DNA of 5,430 nucleotides from Legionellaceae bacterium (GTDB lineage Bacteria > Pseudomonadota > Gammaproteobacteria > Legionellales > Legionellaceae): contig CANJFK010000104.1 of the NCBI GenBank assembly GCA_947473535.1, positions 1-5,430 of the forward strand, in the 5' to 3' direction. Shown here one piece after another: positions 1-5,430 of this stretch. Positions within the stretch are counted from its first letter, which is position 1, and every line of letters begins with the position of its first letter. The notes under the pieces were generated by a model. That model saw only the letters and a list, made by a program, of their open reading frames with translations, made no database searches and had not been told where the DNA came from. The translations under genes and the position numbers were made by a program.

Positions 1-58
1 AAATGGACGCTAATAAAGGCTGTCAATAGGTTTCGACAAAATTTTTTGAATATTTTAG

Positions 59-84
59 TGTAAATTATGTAAATCAGCGTAAAA
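59..84 (+). repeat. Three short direct repeats, TGTAAAT-like, about 10 bp apart
   Basis: TGTAAAT occurs at 59-65 and 68-74, and a degenerate copy, CGTAAAA, at 78-84. The starts are 9 and 10 bases apart, so the copies lie on nearly the same face of the helix, as direct-repeat half-sites of OmpR-type response regulators often do. The tract is very AT-rich, so chance is a serious alternative. No regulator can be named. Confidence 0.2.
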
Positions 85-86
85 TC

Positions 87-118
87 AAGGAGATTCCTCA
101 CTGCGTTCGGAATGACGT
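87..118. repeat. Dispersed-repeat-like intergenic element
   Basis: The segment begins AAGGAGATTCC and ends GGAATGACGT, with the short inverted arms ATTCC (93-97) and GGAAT (109-113) around an 11-base centre. Read on the minus strand it starts ACGTCATTCCGAACGCAG. From memory, intergenic repeats beginning GTCATTCC and ending GGAATCTCC are scattered in many copies through a range of bacterial genomes. Its composition is richer in G and C than the flanking AT-rich DNA. Only one copy is in this window, so the repetitive nature is inferred from resemblance. Confidence 0.5.
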
Positions 119-151
119 GCCCAAAATGGGCGAGCAGTTACCTATTTTTTT
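119..151 (+). other. Short hairpin followed at a distance by a T tract
   Basis: GCCC (119-122) pairs with GGGC (128-131) around the loop AAAAT, and a run of seven T lies at 145-151. The 13 bases between stem and T run are too many for a standard intrinsic terminator, and the stem is only 4 bp. It could be a degraded terminator of an upstream gene or the outer part of the adjoining repeat element. Confidence 0.25.
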
Positions 152-164
152 AATCAATTGGTTA
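151..164. promoter_or_regulatory. 14-bp near-palindrome, possible operator
   Basis: TAATCAATTGGTTA is self-complementary except for one T/G pair (154/161). It has a CAATTG core and TAA/TTA ends. Its size suits a dimeric repressor of the MarR or TetR kind, families that often control RND pumps, but no such regulator gene is visible and the site is short and AT-rich. Confidence 0.2.
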
Positions 165-170
165 CGCATG

Positions 171-192
171 TTTCTCTCCATCAAATTTCGGC
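171..192 (+). promoter_or_regulatory. Partial match to the BaeR-binding box
   Basis: In E. coli, mdtABC is activated by the envelope-stress response regulator BaeR, whose published consensus I recall as TTTTTCTCCATDATTGGC. The window has TTTCTCTCCAT at 171-181, which agrees with the first 11 consensus positions at 10. The right half does not align without a gap: ATTTCGGC is found four bases further on instead of ATTGGC. If a weak promoter used TAAATA (208-213) as its -10, the box would be centred near -40, a usual activator position. Pyrimidine-rich chance similarity remains possible. Confidence 0.25.
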
Positions 193-249
193 AGACAAAT
201 TGTACCATAAATAGCACTTATTACACAAATTTAAGTCATTTTGATGGAG
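176..249 (+). promoter_or_regulatory. Perfect 10-bp inverted repeat enclosing the leader and covering the Shine-Dalgarno
   Basis: CTCCATCAAA (176-185) is exactly complementary to TTTGATGGAG (240-249), and T175/G250 can add a wobble pair. The 54-base loop contains a second inverted pair, ACTTA (216-220) and TAAGT (232-236). In RNA the outer stem would bury the GGAGG Shine-Dalgarno (246-250) against an upstream CTCC, giving a leader in which ribosome access depends on opening the stem. In DNA the same arms, about 64 bp centre to centre (close to six helical turns), could be two facing protein sites. The stem is only possible in a transcript starting before about 175, and no convincing promoter there was found. 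Confidence 0.4.
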
Positions 250-286
250 GCGTGTTGTGCCTTGTAAGACGCTGCGTTTAAGTTAA
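246..286 (+). CDS. Possible 9-codon leader ORF with strong Shine-Dalgarno
   Basis: GGAGG at 246-250 is the only strong Shine-Dalgarno before the adaptor gene. Six bases further on, GTG at 257-259 opens a nine-codon frame, MPCKTLRLS, which stops with TAA at 284-286. A single base then separates the stop from ATG 288, the first possible start of the adaptor gene, an arrangement suited to termination-reinitiation coupling. The feature span includes the SD; the coding part is 257-286. The peptide has no recognisable attenuator signature such as a run of one amino acid. A frame this short can arise by chance. Confidence 0.3.
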
Positions 287-289
287 AAT
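262..289 (+). promoter_or_regulatory. Candidate sigma70-type promoter
   Basis: TTGTAA (262-267) matches the -35 consensus at four of six positions and TAAAAT (284-289) matches the -10 consensus at five of six, with a 16-base spacer. Transcription would begin near 296, just inside the longest form of the adaptor ORF. It would then require a start at 306 or later; 333, 375 and 390 leave a more usual leader. It conflicts with use of the leader ORF and the inverted-repeat stem, unless two promoters exist. Confidence 0.3.
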
Positions 290-1496
290 GTTAGCTTCCA
301 GTTATATGGTAGCGTTATGGATTGTTAAATATATGAAAGAATTTTTATCGTTTGTCCACGCTTCGCCGCGATTCATGTATGTCAATTTGATGCATAAAAA
401 AAATAGACGTTGGTTGTCTTTCATGATTTTGGGGCTTTTTATTTTATTTTATTTTGTGTTTTATTCTCATAGTAAGATCAACATAAACACCCAACCGACA
501 GCTGTAGTTATGGCAAAAGTGTGCAAAAAGGATGTACCTGTTTACGTTTCAGCACTAGGCAGCGTTACGGCTACCTATACGGTTACCGTGAAAACGCAAA
601 TCAATGGTTTGCTAATGAAGGTTCTCTACAACGAAGGGCAAATGGTAAAAAAGGGCGATCTACTGGTTGTTATTGATGATCGGCTCTTGCACGCACAGTT
701 AATTGAATATCAAGGGCAGCTCATTCGTGATCAAGCGTTGCTGGACAATGCCTTGATCGATCTTAAACGTTATCAGACACTCTGGAAACAAGATTCTATT
801 TCTCAGCAAACCTTTGAAACGCAAAAATATTTGGTCAAACAATACCAAGGGACTGTCGAAATGGACAAAGGTTTGATTGAAACGACTCAAGTAAATTTAA
901 TTTATTGTCGAATCACGTCGCCTATTGATGGACGAATTGGTTTGCGTTTGGTTGACCCTGGTAATTTTGTTCAGACTAGCGATACAACAGGGATTGCTGT
1001 TATTACGACGCTCGATCCTATTACGGTTATATTCAGTATTCCCGAAGATAATATTCCAGATGTTTTATCACAAGCATATGAAAACAAGAAAATGCAGGTA
1101 TTAGCATACGATCGTGAGGGGAGCACTTTATTGGCAACTGGCGGATTAATTACCATTGACAATCAAATTAGCACATCAACGGGGACTGTCAATTTGCGTG
1201 CTAAATTTAGTAACAAAAAAAATAGGTTGTTTTCAAATCAGTTTGTGAATATTCAAATCTTGGTAAAAACCCTACACAATGCAATTGTTGTTCCTACAGC
1301 AGCGATTCAACATGACAGTGTTAATGATTTTGTCTACCGATTAAATGTGGATTCTACAGTCTCGATTCAATGGGTTAAGGCTGGAGTTACAACAGGTGAT
1401 TTTACTGTTATCAATAAAGGATTATTACCTGGTCAACGGGTCGTGACGGAGGGAGTCGATCGACTAGCCGATGGTGCGAAAGTAAACGTCTTATGA
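288..1496 (+). CDS. mdtA: RND efflux periplasmic adaptor (membrane fusion protein), MdtA-like
   Basis: This HlyD/AcrA-family adaptor is expected to link the MdtBC-type pump to a TolC-type channel across the periplasm. In the 402-residue frame, residues 36-42 (HKKNRRW) are basic and 43-60 form a membrane anchor; there is no lipobox cysteine, so it is probably a signal-anchored rather than a lipid-anchored protein. The first lipoyl half is about 95-131 (EGQMVKKGDLL), the alpha-hairpin 132-205, the second lipoyl half begins at RITSPIDGRIG (208-218), then come the beta-barrel (about 243-325) and membrane-proximal domain, ending EGVDRLADGAKVNVL. The match to E. coli MdtA is clear, except that the roughly 25-residue C-terminal tail is missing. 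The start is uncertain: residues 1-34 are atypical for an adaptor, no ATG (288, 306, 333, 375, 390) has a good Shine-Dalgarno, and Met35 (390) gives the most typical N-terminus. Its stop overlaps the next gene by 4 bases. Confidence 0.93.
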   Translation: MLASSYMVALWIVKYMKEFLSFVHASPRFMYVNLMHKKNRRWLSFMILGLFILFYFVFYSHSKININTQPTAVVMAKVCKKDVPVYVSALGSVTATYTVTVKTQINGLLMKVLYNEGQMVKKGDLLVVIDDRLLHAQLIEYQGQLIRDQALLDNALIDLKRYQTLWKQDSISQQTFETQKYLVKQYQGTVEMDKGLIETTQVNLIYCRITSPIDGRIGLRLVDPGNFVQTSDTTGIAVITTLDPITVIFSIPEDNIPDVLSQAYENKKMQVLAYDREGSTLLATGGLITIDNQISTSTGTVNLRAKFSNKKNRLFSNQFVNIQILVKTLHNAIVVPTAAIQHDSVNDFVYRLNVDSTVSIQWVKAGVTTGDFTVINKGLLPGQRVVTEGVDRLADGAKVNVL

Positions 1497-4400
1497 ATAT
1501 TTCCGCTCCTTTTATTCAGCGAGCGATCGCTACCTCATTATTAATGGTATCCATACTGCTCGTTGGCATCTTGGCCTTTCAGTTATTGCCCGTTTCTTCC
1601 TTGCCGGAAATGGAATATCCAACCATTCAAGTTTCAACGTTTTATCCTGGTGCGAGTCCTGATGTGATGGCATCATCGGTTACGGCGCCCCTTGAACGAC
1701 AATTTGGGCAAATGGCTGGCCTTGTGCTCATGACCTCATCGAGCTCCAATGGTGCGTCGATGATTACGTTACAATTTACCTTGGATTTAAATATTGATGT
1801 GGCGGAGCAAGAAGTGCAGGCTGCCATTAACGTGGCCACGACCTACCTGCCTAAAAATCTACCTATTCCTCCCGTGTATAGTAAAGTGAATCCAGCGGAT
1901 ACACCCATCATGACGTTGGCGCTAACCTCGGATACGCTCTCTTTGCCGATGCTTGAAGACTATGCCGATACACGTCTTGTCCCTCGAATTGCACAACTGA
2001 GTGGCGTTGGATTAGTGAATATTAGTGGCGGTCAACGACCAGCCGTTCGTGTACAGGCTAATCCTACGGCATTATCATCGTATGGTTTGACGTTGGAAGA
2101 TTTGCGATCCGCGATTACAACGGCCAACGTGAACGCCGCGAAAGGCGGTTTTGATGGTCCACACCTTGCGTATACAATTAATGATAATGATCAATTATTA
2201 ACGAGTGCAGATTATAAACCGATCATTATACGCTATCAAAATAATAGTCCAGTACGCATTCAAGATATTGCGTTGGTTGAGGACGGCGCTGAAAATGTGA
2301 TGCAAGCGGCTTGGATGAATAAAAAACCCGCCATCATTCTTAATATTAGACGTCAGCCAGGTGCAAACGTGATTGAAGTGGTTGATCGCGTTAAACAGTT
2401 GCTCATTAAATTAAATCCTACCTTGCCAAAAGATGTCCAATTGTCCGTCTTAACGGATAGGACGACAACGATCCGTGCATCAGTTCATGATGTGCAATTT
2501 GAGTTAATTTTGGCCGTCATTTTAGTTGTTTTAGTCATTTTTATTTTTTTACGTAAACTTTATGCGACTATTATTCCGGCAATTGCTGTTCCTTTATCGC
2601 TGATCGGTACGTTTGGTGTGATGTACCTACTGGGGTTTAGTTTAAATAATCTGACGCTGATGGCGTTAACGATCGCGACTGGGTTTGTTGTTGATGATGC
2701 AATTGTAATGATCGAAAATATTACGCGTTATCTCGAACAAGGTGAGACACCAAAAAATGCTGCATTAAAAGGGGCAAAGCAAATTGGATTTACGATTATT
2801 TCTTTGACCGTTTCGCTATTGGCTGTTCTGATCCCGTTACTGTTTATGGGTGATATTCTTGGGCGATTGTTTCGAGAATTTGCAATTACACTTGGCGTTA
2901 CTATTATTATTTCGGCATTTGTTTCATTGATTTGTACACCGATGTTATGTGCTCGATTATTACGGCAAGATAGTCCCAAGAAAATTAGTTCATTTGAGCG
3001 CGTGTCAGCGTCTGTTTTTGATAAGACGCTTGATTCTTATAGACGCACGTTATACTGGGTCCTCGAACATCAATCCTTTACACTGATTATTGCCTTTTGT
3101 TCGTTGCTCCTTGCGCTGATTTTGTTTTATATCATTCCTAAAGGTTTTTTTCCAATACAAGATACCGGCGTTATTCAAGGTATTTCGCAAACCACTCAAT
3201 CCGTATCATTTAATGCAATGGCTGAGCGTCAGCAAGCGTTAGCACGCATTGTGCTCAGTGATCCTGCCGTTGAAAACATTTCATCGTTTATCGGTATTGA
3301 TGGCACCAATATAACGCTCAACAGTGGTCGTATACTAATCACGCTGAAACCGCTCGATGAGCGTAAAGTCAGTGCGCAGGAGGTGATTCATCGACTACAG
3401 AAGAAACTGACCAACGTTCATGACGCAACGTTGTATATGCAACAAGTCCAAGATTTGACCATCGATACGCGTGTTAGTCGGACACAGTATCAATACAGTT
3501 TGACGGGTCATGATGGAAAAGAAGTAGCGCATTGGAGCAATTTAATGTTAAAAAAATTGGCGCGTTTGCCTGAATTAAGTGATGTAGCGACTGATCAACA
3601 AAATCAGGGTTTGAGAACCGTGATTGAGGTTGATCGAGACACGGCATTACGGTTGGGCATTACGATGCAAATGATTGACGATACGCTTTATGATGCATTT
3701 GGCCAACGTCAAGTCTCAATTATGTTTACTCCACGCAATCAATACCGGGTTATTCTTGATATTTTGCCGAAATTACAATTTGGGCCAGAAGCCTTGGATA
3801 CTATTTATTTGAATTCTACCGATGGGGGCTCGGTGCCATTGCGTGCGTTTACCAAACTTTCTACGAAGTCAGGTACTTTAGTCGTTAATCGCCAGAATCA
3901 ATTTCCAGTTGTGACGTTCTCCTTTAATTTGAGCCCAAAAGCGGTTCTTGGGGACGCTATGAAAGCCATTGATAAAATTCAGGCCTCGGTCAACGCCCCA
4001 ATGAGCATACAAATGGGGTTCGAAGGGGCAGCAAAAATATTTCAGCGCTCACTGAACAACGAAGGCTGGTTGCTTTTGGCGGCTATTATTGTTGTTTATA
4101 TCGTACTTGGTGTGCTGTATGAAAGTTATATTCATCCCATTACGATTTTATCGACGTTGCCGTCAGCGGGGATGGGCGCGCTACTGGCGCTGATCTTGAC
4201 GGGCAATGATCTGAGCATCATTGCGTTAATCGGTATTATTTTGCTCATCGGTATTGTGATGAAGAACGCAATCATGATGATCGATTTTGCGCTTGAGCAA
4301 GAACGAGAGTGGCATAAATCAGCGCGCGAGGCTATTTTTGAAGCGTGCCAATTACGTTTTCGTCCTATTTTAATGACAACCTTGGCATCCATGTTCGGGG

Positions 4401-4609
4401 CGCTCCCCCTCGCCATGGGGTCTGGTATGGGATCTGAGTTACGTCGACCATTAGGCATCGCAATTATTGGCGGACTCGTCGTTAGTCAATTACTAACCCT
4501 GTACACAACACCCGTTATTTATCTCGCTTTCGATAAATTAAAATATAAAATAGCGAACTGGAGTGGACGCACTGTCGCTCATACAGTAACCCCTGATGAG
4601 GGTTTCTGA
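1493..4609 (+). CDS. mdtB: RND multidrug efflux permease, MdtB-like
   Basis: This is a complete HAE1-type RND proton antiporter of 1038 residues (E. coli MdtB has 1040). TM1 spans about 11-30, TM2-TM6 lie within 333-486, TM7 is about 527-548 and TM8-TM12 lie within 858-1010, with two large periplasmic porter/docking loops between TM1-TM2 and TM7-TM8. The proton-relay residues are intact: Asp401-Asp402 in TM4 (TGFVVDDAIVMIEN), Lys924 in TM10, and Arg955 and Thr962 in TM11 (RFRPILMTT), corresponding to AcrB D407/D408, K940, R971 and T978. Diagnostic MdtB-like stretches include AEQEVQAAIN, YSKVNPADTPIMTLA, SGGQRPAVRV and QDLTIDTRVSRTQYQ. One oddity is Ala11 where the N-terminal FIxRP motif has Pro. 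The ATG overlaps the adaptor stop (ATGA) and has only a weak Shine-Dalgarno, so translation probably depends on coupling. By family knowledge it works as a heterotrimer with MdtC. Confidence 0.97.
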   Translation: MNISAPFIQRAIATSLLMVSILLVGILAFQLLPVSSLPEMEYPTIQVSTFYPGASPDVMASSVTAPLERQFGQMAGLVLMTSSSSNGASMITLQFTLDLNIDVAEQEVQAAINVATTYLPKNLPIPPVYSKVNPADTPIMTLALTSDTLSLPMLEDYADTRLVPRIAQLSGVGLVNISGGQRPAVRVQANPTALSSYGLTLEDLRSAITTANVNAAKGGFDGPHLAYTINDNDQLLTSADYKPIIIRYQNNSPVRIQDIALVEDGAENVMQAAWMNKKPAIILNIRRQPGANVIEVVDRVKQLLIKLNPTLPKDVQLSVLTDRTTTIRASVHDVQFELILAVILVVLVIFIFLRKLYATIIPAIAVPLSLIGTFGVMYLLGFSLNNLTLMALTIATGFVVDDAIVMIENITRYLEQGETPKNAALKGAKQIGFTIISLTVSLLAVLIPLLFMGDILGRLFREFAITLGVTIIISAFVSLICTPMLCARLLRQDSPKKISSFERVSASVFDKTLDSYRRTLYWVLEHQSFTLIIAFCSLLLALILFYIIPKGFFPIQDTGVIQGISQTTQSVSFNAMAERQQALARIVLSDPAVENISSFIGIDGTNITLNSGRILITLKPLDERKVSAQEVIHRLQKKLTNVHDATLYMQQVQDLTIDTRVSRTQYQYSLTGHDGKEVAHWSNLMLKKLARLPELSDVATDQQNQGLRTVIEVDRDTALRLGITMQMIDDTLYDAFGQRQVSIMFTPRNQYRVILDILPKLQFGPEALDTIYLNSTDGGSVPLRAFTKLSTKSGTLVVNRQNQFPVVTFSFNLSPKAVLGDAMKAIDKIQASVNAPMSIQMGFEGAAKIFQRSLNNEGWLLLAAIIVVYIVLGVLYESYIHPITILSTLPSAGMGALLALILTGNDLSIIALIGIILLIGIVMKNAIMMIDFALEQEREWHKSAREAIFEACQLRFRPILMTTLASMFGALPLAMGSGMGSELRRPLGIAIIGGLVVSQLLTLYTTPVIYLAFDKLKYKIANWSGRTVAHTVTPDEGF
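4598..4602 (+). promoter_or_regulatory. Shine-Dalgarno of the second permease gene
   Basis: GAGGG lies six bases before ATG 4609, inside the last codons of the upstream permease gene. It is the best-placed ribosome site among the three pump genes and, with the TGATG overlap, fixes the start of the MdtC-like protein. Confidence 0.7.
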
Positions 4610-5430
4610 TGGGGCTTTCTGCGCGCTTCATTCAACGTCCTATCGCTACGACGTTGTTAGCTGTTGGGTTGGGTCTTGCTGGCTGGGGGGCGTTCAACCT
4701 ATTGCCGCTTGCTTCGCTCCCTTACGTTGATTTTCCGACGATTAGTGTCACAACCCAGTTACCTGGTGCTAGCCCTGAAAATATGGCGTCATCTGTCACA
4801 TCGCCGTTGGAACGTTATTTAGGTCATATTGCGGGCATTACGCAAATGACATCAAGCAGTACGCTTGGTGTCTCACGTATTAGTTTACAATTTGATTTAT
4901 CACGCGATATTGACGGTGCTGCACGAGACGTGCAGTCAGCCATTAACGCAGCAAATAGCCAATTACCCGCTAATTTACCCACGCTACCAACGTACCGTAA
5001 AGTGAACCCTGCGGATACCCCCATATTAATACTGGCACTGACGTCAGACAGCTTATCGCCTGGTAAATTATATGATGCCGCATCGACCATACTTCAACAA
5101 ACTGTATCGCAAGTGTCGGGGGTGGGGCAAGTGAATGTGGCTGGAAGCTCTTTGCCGGCTGTTCGAATTGAATTAAATCCAACGACATTAAACAGTTATG
5201 GCATTGGGATTCCAGACGTGGCATCCGCTATAAGTGCCGCCAATGTGAACAGCCCGAAAGGTTTGATTACAATAGATAGCGTAACGTCATCTGAAATTAG
5301 CATAAATGATCAGCTCTTTACGGCAAAAGATTATGCGCCACTGATTATTCGTTACCAGAACAATAGGCCCGTGCGTATTTCCGATGTAGGTAAAGTCTAT
5401 GATTCGGTTCAGGATGTACGTAATGGTGGG
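4609..5430 (+). CDS. mdtC: RND multidrug efflux permease, MdtC-like (5' part, cut by window end)
   Basis: The frame is open from ATG 4609 to the last base and encodes 274 residues of a protein that should be about 1025 long; the truncation is the window edge, not a mutation. It covers TM1 (about 11-31) and most of the first half of the periplasmic porter domain; the proton-relay TM helices lie beyond the window. It is a paralogue of the preceding permease, not a duplicate: it has FIQRPIATTLL, LPYVDFPTI, PGASPENMASSV, AARDVQSAINAA, YRKVNPADTPI, GSSLPAVRI and SVQDVRN, all close to E. coli MdtC, where the neighbour has the MdtB versions (AEQEVQAAIN, YSKVNPAD, SGGQRPAVRV). The 1-base stop/start overlap indicates coupled translation, fitting subunits of one heterotrimer. 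Confidence 0.96.
   Translation, partial: MGLSARFIQRPIATTLLAVGLGLAGWGAFNLLPLASLPYVDFPTISVTTQLPGASPENMASSVTSPLERYLGHIAGITQMTSSSTLGVSRISLQFDLSRDIDGAARDVQSAINAANSQLPANLPTLPTYRKVNPADTPILILALTSDSLSPGKLYDAASTILQQTVSQVSGVGQVNVAGSSLPAVRIELNPTTLNSYGIGIPDVASAISAANVNSPKGLITIDSVTSSEISINDQLFTAKDYAPLIIRYQNNRPVRISDVGKVYDSVQDVRNGG

Larger units (their letters stand above)
1..287. other. Intergenic / 5' leader region upstream of the efflux operon
   Basis: I see no convincing protein-coding gene here, only a possible 9-codon leader ORF near the end. The first 90 bases are strongly AT-rich. They are followed by a dispersed-repeat-like element, a short hairpin with a T tract, a near-palindrome, a BaeR-like half box and a long-range inverted repeat that ends on the SD; each is listed separately. 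The frame of the adaptor gene is closed by TAA at 279-281, so that gene cannot extend upstream of 282. The end of whatever gene precedes the window is not visible. Confidence 0.8.

Noticed and set aside
46..74. Promoter with TTGAAT (46-51) as -35
   Set aside because: At a 16-18 base spacing no hexamer resembles TATAAT; the best choices match at about three positions.
119..151. Intrinsic terminator formed by the GCCC/GGGC hairpin and the seven-T run
   Set aside because: The stem has only 4 bp and 13 bases separate it from the T run, so it does not fit an intrinsic terminator; kept only as a weak hairpin feature.
252..281. Upstream extension of the adaptor from GTG 252 or TTG 255
   Set aside because: This frame matches that of the adaptor but is closed by TAA at 279-281, and the membrane anchor begins well downstream, so no extension is needed.
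4132..4458. Minus-strand open frame of 108 codons inside the MdtB-like gene
   Set aside because: It lies opposite a highly conserved transmembrane stretch of the permease, has no recognisable domain, and its low-complexity composition is that of an antisense shadow. The other minus-strand frames over these genes were rejected for the same reason.
4609..5430. A truncated or pseudogenised second permease
   Set aside because: The frame is open and conserved to the final base; the missing part is simply outside the window.
1493..5430. Recent tandem duplication of one permease gene
   Set aside because: The two proteins carry distinct MdtB-type and MdtC-type motifs along the first 270 residues, so they are old paralogues kept as heteromeric subunits.

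Overview
The window carries the start of a tripartite RND multidrug-efflux operon of the MdtABC type, all on the + strand: an inner-membrane-anchored periplasmic adaptor (mdtA-like, 288-1496), a complete RND permease (mdtB-like, 1493-4609) and the first 274 codons of a second, paralogous RND permease (mdtC-like, from 4609, cut by the window end). The genes overlap by 4 bases (ATGA) and 1 base (TGATG), so they are almost certainly cotranscribed and translationally coupled. By family knowledge, MdtB and MdtC form a heterotrimeric proton-driven pump in the inner membrane, MdtA bridges it to a TolC-type outer-membrane channel, and substrates such as bile salts and novobiocin are expelled. No TolC homologue, BaeSR pair or MdtD lies inside the window.

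The proteins resemble enterobacterial MdtA, MdtB and MdtC along their whole visible length, which points to a Gram-negative proteobacterium, probably a gammaproteobacterium. The DNA is moderately AT-rich, Shine-Dalgarno (SD) sequences are weak, and the intergenic region holds a dispersed-repeat-like element (starting AAGGAGATTCC, ending GGAATGACGT). This suggests a lineage outside the Enterobacteriaceae, possibly of the Legionella/Coxiella kind. That placement is a guess.

Bases 1-287 contain no convincing protein gene but are dense in structure: three TGTAAAT-like direct repeats (59-84), the repeat element (87-118), a short hairpin plus T tract (119-151), a 14-bp near-palindrome (151-164), a partial match to the BaeR box (171-192), and a perfect 10-bp inverted repeat (176-185 / 240-249). 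The downstream arm of that repeat contains nearly all of the only strong SD in the leader. This SD is correctly spaced for a 9-codon GTG leader ORF (257-286) ending one base before the first ATG of mdtA. A sigma70-like promoter (262-289) competes with that reading and would imply a downstream mdtA start.

The most interesting candidate is therefore the mdtA leader, as a possible SD-sequestering, leader-peptide-coupled translational switch or as a paired operator. The pump genes themselves look ordinary and intact.
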